The notes under the pieces are model-generated. The model was not told where the DNA came from. It made no database searches and worked only from the letters and a program-made list of their open reading frames with translations. A stretch of 64,000 bases of DNA from Neoarius graeffei (lineage: Eukaryota > Chordata > Actinopteri > Siluriformes > Ariidae): NCBI RefSeq assembly GCF_027579695.1, contig NC_083590.1:16948446-17012445 (forward strand), written 5' to 3'. The position numbers and the translations under genes are program-made. Positions 14,301 through 21,124 of the stretch are shown here, in pieces (positions within the stretch are counted from its first letter, which is position 1; every line of letters starts with the position of its first letter).

Positions 14301-17300
14301 GGCGTGGGGGTTTCTTTGGAAATTCCCGAACGCACGTCTGCACTCAAGCCGAACGGCAATGTCAGTAACCGGAAGTGGACTCAACTCAAGCGGTTTGTTT
14401 GGCTTAAATGACGTTACACGCCGGGTGGTCACAAAAATAGCCGAACAGAAATTCACCGCGATCCGCGCTAACTTTTTATTTTAATTATTACTTATTAACA
14501 ATACTTCTTGGGAGCAGAAGAAAATTACAGAGGGTTTTTTAACATATATAAAGTTTCAAATGTGCATAAAATTAAAACCGTTGCCTATGAGCTTCACGCC
14601 AGACTGCCTTTTAGAGTTTTCAACTGTAGGTCATGAAAAGGATTTTCCTGACACCCGGTTATTTTTGTTTAGTGACTGAAAGCACTACAAAATGGCGTCC
14701 TCACTATATAGCGCCCTGTATAGTGAGTAGGGAGCGATTTTGGACACCGAGCACGCGAATAGTCTTATGAACGCACCAGTGGACGTGCTCGCACCGGTGT
14801 GACCTGAGGAAGGTGACCAAGTTTTATGTTTCATGTAATTTAAAAACGATGTTATTATTTGGCAGTGAGCACACAGGAAAGTGAAAAGTATGAAGTTTCT
14901 GTCAGTATGTTTATCAGGCTGGTATGATTTAAAAAACCCGTGAAGATATTTCTCTCAATAAATGACCACCTCATTCTAAACCTGTCAAGCTTCACCGGTG
15001 AAGCTCTCGACCCCAAAGTACAACCAAATCTACTTGCACATAATGCTGTGAAATAATAGAAATGTGCCATAAAATCAAGATCTATTCCAAGTATTAGATC
15101 TATATTTATTCAACGTGTTACTTGATTGGGAACTGAGAAGCTCGACCAAGAGAACACTGCTTGTTTACTCGCACCGAAAACCCGGAATCAACGACCGTAC
15201 GCCACTTCCGTCCAGCAATGGCTGCTCCCTGTGGTTCTGCCTCCGCGGGTAATTCGCAGAATAAAATTGTCCACAAAAGTGCTTTTACGGTGTTTTTTTG
15301 ACTGAATGTACGCGTCTTTTCTCTGTAAGTAATACATAAAGCACGATTAATGTTGTAAGCATGACCAGTACTGGTACACCTTTTAAATACTTACAGTAGT
15401 ATACTACCGTTCAAAAGTTTGGGGTCACTTTGAAATGTCCTTATTTTTGAAAGAAAAGCACTGTTCTTTTCAATGAAGATCACTTTAAACTAATCAGAAA
15501 TCCACTCTATACATTGCTAATGTGGTAAATGACTATTCTAGCTGCAAATGTGTGGTTTTTGGTGCAATATCTCCATAGGTGTATAGAGGCCCATTTCCAG
15601 CAACTCTCACTCCAGTGTTCTAATGGTGCAATGTGTTTGCTCATTGCCTCAGAAGGCTAATGGATGATTAGAAAACCCTTGTACAATCATGTTAGCACAG
15701 CTGAAAACAGTTGAGCTCTTTAGAGAAGCTATAAAACTGACCTTCCTTTGAGCAGATTGAGTTTCTGGAGCATCACATTTGTGGGGTCGATTAAATGCTC
15801 AAAATGGCCAGAAAAATGTCTTGACTATATTTTCTATTCATTTTACAACTTATGGTGGTAAATAAAAGTGTGACTTTTCATGGAAAACACAAAATTGTCT
15901 GGGTGACCCCAAACTTTTGAACGGTAGTGTAGCTATAAACATTTGTTCCCTCACCAGCCTCTTGTTCTTTTCTCTCCTCTCTCTTTCTCGAAGTATAAAA
16001 ATTCAGCTTGCTGAGAACCCGCAAAGCGGAAACTACGGTCCTGAAAACTTTCCTTATGCCCTTAGTAGTCGTAATAAAAAAAAAAAAAGTGAATTGAAAG
16101 TAGCGACCACCTATTTCTTTACGTGTCTCCCAATCGAGTCTGTTCTGAAATAAAATTGTGTGTTGCAGACGGGTTGATGTCGTTGATGCGGGACATCGGG
16201 CGGGGTTACCTAGCGCTGTGCTCGTATAACTGCAGGGAGGCCATCAGCATCCTCAACCAGCTGCCTGCACACCACTATAACACCGGCTGGGTGCTGGGGC
16301 AGATCGGCCGCGCCCATTTCGAACTGGCGGAGTACATGCAGGTAAGCGACCGCTGTCCAGTACAGTCACATGATGTATCTGTGTTCATCATGTGCTACAC
16401 CTCATCACTACTTTCTCATGAACGGACGACTAGAAATGATTTCCGTGGTGTAATGTAAATAAATGAATAATCAGTACGGCGCATGCTAATCTCTTTATCA
16501 GTTTTGATATAAGTAGATCACCTTTGTGGCACGAGTGCTTGCATTTAGAGCGCCACGGAGAAAACGCACGTCTTGGAAAGGATCATTTTTAACAATGCAC
16601 TCGTACCACAAAGATCAGCACCTCGTTTGCAGGAGTTCCTGGGTGGTGGTGATGTTCCGTGCACCCAAAACGTACTCTTTTCTTCGCCTTGAGTCTTTGA
16701 TTACAAGCCCCGCCCCCAAACAAGCCCAGAATGGGTCTCTAATATCCAAAAGGAAATGTTAAAATGAGGCTCTGATACAGATCCAGTCTCTCGATTTATA
16801 TCCAAACCACTGAATCGCTTCAACTCTGTGATGGAGCAAATTCAGAATTGTCACCCGTCTCCCGTTCCCAGGCGGAGCGGATATTCTCAGAGGTGCGGCG
16901 CATTGAGAGCTACCGGGTGGAGGGGATGGAGATCTACTCTACTACACTATGGCACTTGCAGAAAGACGTGGCCCTTTCTGCGCTCTCTAAAGACCTCACC
17001 GACATGGACAAAAACTCACCAGAGGTAACTGAAGACAGGCTTGATGATTAATCGATGAACAACAGAATGATCAGTGTTGTTTAAAAAAAAAAAAAAAATA
17101 CATGTAACTTTTTTTTTTTTTCCTTTTTTTTAATCCTACAGCCCTGGTGTGTAGCTGGTAACTGTTTCAGTCTGCAGCGCGAGCATGACATCGCCATTAA
17201 GTTCTTCACGCGGGCCATCCAGGTGGACCCGAGCTTCGCCTACGCCTACACGCTGCTGGGTCACGAACTGGTGCTCACCGAGGAGCTGGAGAAAGCACTA

Positions 17301-20300
17301 GGCTGCTTCCGCAACGCTATCCGCCTCAACAAGCGCCACTACAATGCCTGGTACGACTGTTAGCGCGATAACAAGGAAGCGACAAACTCACAGGATGGTG
17401 TTTTCTACTTATAGCAGCACTGACTAACGTAAACGCATCATTAAAAAAAAAAACCTAGCAGGAACAGTCACGGGTACGCTTTTGAGACCGTCAGGTCACG
17501 GCATGACTAGCTTGTACTGGTTTCATTAAGGTTCAGGTTTTAAATCAGTTGTTTCTTTTATCATCTTATGACCTCACGACAGTCTTTTATCCCTTACGTT
17601 ATTTGATTTATTGTTACATTTAACCGGTTATAATTTAGGTGTAAACTCGATCCCATTAACCCGTCAACTAGATTATTTACAGGAGAACTGAAGGCATTTT
17701 TAAACTTGCTTTATTTCTTAATTAACGTTATTCAGTTACGTTTTGGGTTTTAGTACCCTTACTGTATATCGTGACTCGTATTGGCAACTAACTGCAATTA
17801 AATCTGATACTTATCGGCCTATTCGGTTTTTATCCGTGTTGAATTTAGTTGGTTTGGTCCACGGCAGGCGTCGCTTATCCGCGCGATCTTCACGAGACTT
17901 GTGTGAGACTTCGAATCGTGAAGTGTCAACCAGGTGTCAGTGCCGCCATTTTGAAAACTGTTTTCCAAACGAAGTATTGCACAAAAACGAGTTGAAATGA
18001 CGATTACTGCCGACTTTTTTCAAACTTTCCTGATCGTTATCAAAACAAACAAAACTTCCAGCTTGATTACGTCAGCATTCGAAAGATGGCGCGCGCGTCT
18101 TTTGACCACCGCTGCGTCCGAAATCGCTCCCGACTCACTATATAGCGCGGACGCATTTTGTAGCGCTGTCCGAAACCTTAGTGAGGATTATTTCCACCCT
18201 ATATAGTGCACTCAAAGTATCCCACAATGCATCACGGAAACTAGCGAACAACGATGGTCACTAACCAAAGCAGTATATCCCATCATGCATTGCGGTCACG
18301 CTGAAAGAAATCAAATTAAAAGTGTGAAATGTGATTTAATAAAAGTCAGCGGCGAAGAAGAAAGAAAGTGTTGAGGCTTGATGTAAAGAAGTGAAAGCTG
18401 CAGGTGCTTTGTATTGATTAATGTGGGAAATGCGCTCAGTATAATATGGATTTATCACAGAAACACACGCATGGATTTATTATTTTGAAACCCAGCAGCC
18501 GACTGATCTGGCACGCTTTAATTGTGCGACAGTAATGACGTAAATACCAGCGCGACGGACGAGTGTCCGAAAGAGGGGTTTCATTTTACCAACGAGCTCG
18601 CTGTATAGTCCTCTATAGAGTAATTCCCTATATAGGGAGTAGGGAGGAGTGAACGAGTGAGCGATTTCAGACACAGGGAACGTTAGCAGATGTCGGTCAC
18701 TTTGATTGATTTCCGCTGTAGTCCTACGATGTCTCGCACAGGTCTCAACGAATCTCGTTTACAGCCGTTGCTTTGCCATATGGACTGATATATTACAGAA
18801 CGTATTTCACACTCATAACTCGCTGTAGCAGCGACAGAATAGCCATCAAACATGCATTCCGATATTTAATAAAATGAGAGAAATAGAATTTTGAAAATAA
18901 AAAAATGTATATATTTGCCTTCAGTTCTCCTTTAATATGCTAATTAGTCAGTGTGTGTGTGTGATCCTCTTTTTCACTAGGTATGGTTTGGGAATGATCT
19001 ACTACAAGCAGGAAAAGTTTAACCTGGCTGAGATTCACTTTAAGAAGGCTTTGAGCATTAACCCCCAGAGCTCTGTGCTCCTCTGTCACATCGGAGTGGT
19101 GAGTGTAACCTCGTAAACCCACACAACACACCAATCTCTTAATCTCCGAGTGTCTGGGGCTCACACTGGTGTACGGGGACGCTTTGGGTATGAGGTGGAT
19201 CTGGATCAGTGGGTGGGATTAACGCTGAAAACCTTTTAATTTTGGATAATTATGCAGAATGTTGTGATGTCATAGTATCTAGCAGTGCTACGTTCACTGG
19301 CAAGAGAAGGGATGGTAAAATTGATGCTTCAGCAGCTAGATCCATCCTTCTTTCCTTCCCTTTCATCAATCTTTTAATCTTTTTAAAAATCAGCAATAGA
19401 ACTATTGTGTGCTTTTTGGTCATACAGTGGTGCTTGAAAGTTTGTGAACCCTTTAGAATTTTCTATATTTCTGCATAAATATGACCTAAAACATCATCAG
19501 ATTTTCACACAAGTCCTAAAAGTAGATAAAGAGAACCCAGTTAAACAAATGAGACAAAAATATTGTACTTGGTCATTTATTTATTGAGGAAAATGATCCA
19601 ATATTACATATCTGTGAGTGGCAAAAGTATGTGAACCTCTAGGATTAGCAGTTAATTTGAAGGTGAAATTAGAGGCAGGTGTTTTCAATCAATGGGATGA
19701 CAATCAGGTGTGAGTGGGCACCCTGTTTTATTTAAAGAACAGGGATCTATCAAAGTCTGATCTTCACAACACATGTTTGTGGAAGTGTATCATGGCATGA
19801 ACAAAGGAGATTTCTGAGGACCTCAGTAAAAACGTTGTTGATGCTCATCAGGCTGGAAAAGGTTACAAAACCATCTCTAAAGAGTTTGGACTCCACCAAT
19901 CCACAGTCAGACAGATTGTGAACAAATGGAGGAAATTCAAGACCATTGTTACCCTCCCCAGGAGTGGTCAACCAACAAAGATCACTCCAAGAGCAAGGCG
20001 TGTAATAGTCGGCAAGGTCACAAAGGACCCCAGGGTAACTTCTAAGCAACTGAAGGCCTCTCTCACATTGGCTAATGTTAATGTTCATGAGTCCACCATC
20101 AGGAGAACACTGAACAACAATGGTGTGCATGGCAGGGTTGCAAGGAGAAAGCCACTGCTCTCCAAAAAGAACATTGCTGCTCGTTTGCAGTTTGCTAAAG
20201 ATCACGTAGACAAGCCAGAAGGCTATTGGAAAAATGTTTTGTGGACGGATGAGACCAAAATAGAACTTTTTGGTTTAAATGAGAAGCGTTATGTTTGGAG

Positions 20301-21078
20301 AAAGGAAAACACTGCATTCCAGCTTAAGAACCTTATCCCATCTGTGAAACATGGTGGTGGTAGTATCATGGTTTGGGCCTGTTTTGCTGCATCTGGGCCA
20401 GGATGGCTTGCCATCATTGATGGAACAATGAATTCTGAATTATACCAGCGAATTCTAAAGGAAAATGTCAGGACATCTGTCCATGAACTGAATATCCAAG
20501 AGAAGGTGGGTCATGCAGCAAGACAACGACCCTAAGCACACAAGTCGTTCTACCAAAGAATGGTTAAAGAAGAATAAAGTTAATGTTTTGGAATGGCCAA
20601 GTCAAAGTCCTGACCTTAATCCAATCGAAATGTTGTGGAAGGACCTGAAGCGAGCAGTTCATGTGAGGAAACCCACCAGCATCCCAGAGTTGAAGCTGTT
20701 CTGTACGGAGGAATGGGCTAAAATTCCTCCAAGCCGGTGTGCAGGACTGATCAACAGTTACCGCAAACGTTTAGTTGCAGTTATTGCTGCACAAGGGGGT
20801 CACACCAGATACTGAAAACAAAGGTTCACATACTTTTGCCACTCACAGATATGTAATATTGGATCATTTTCCTCAATAAATAAATGACCAAGTATAATAT
20901 TTTTGTCTCATTTGTTTAACTGGGTTCTCTTTATCTACTTTGAGGACTTGTGTGAAAATCTGATGATGTTTTAGGTCATATTTATGCAGAAATACAGAAA
21001 ATTCTAAAGGGTTCACAGACTTTCAAGCACCACTGTATGTGTGACCTAGTGTTCTGGTCACAGATATAAAACATAACC

Positions 21079-21124
<46 letters not shown>

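Noticed and set aside
19918..20535. Intact transposase gene
   Set aside because: Frame starts downstream of a stop at codon 3 and ends at a frameshift; the two halves together form a broken Tc1 transposase.
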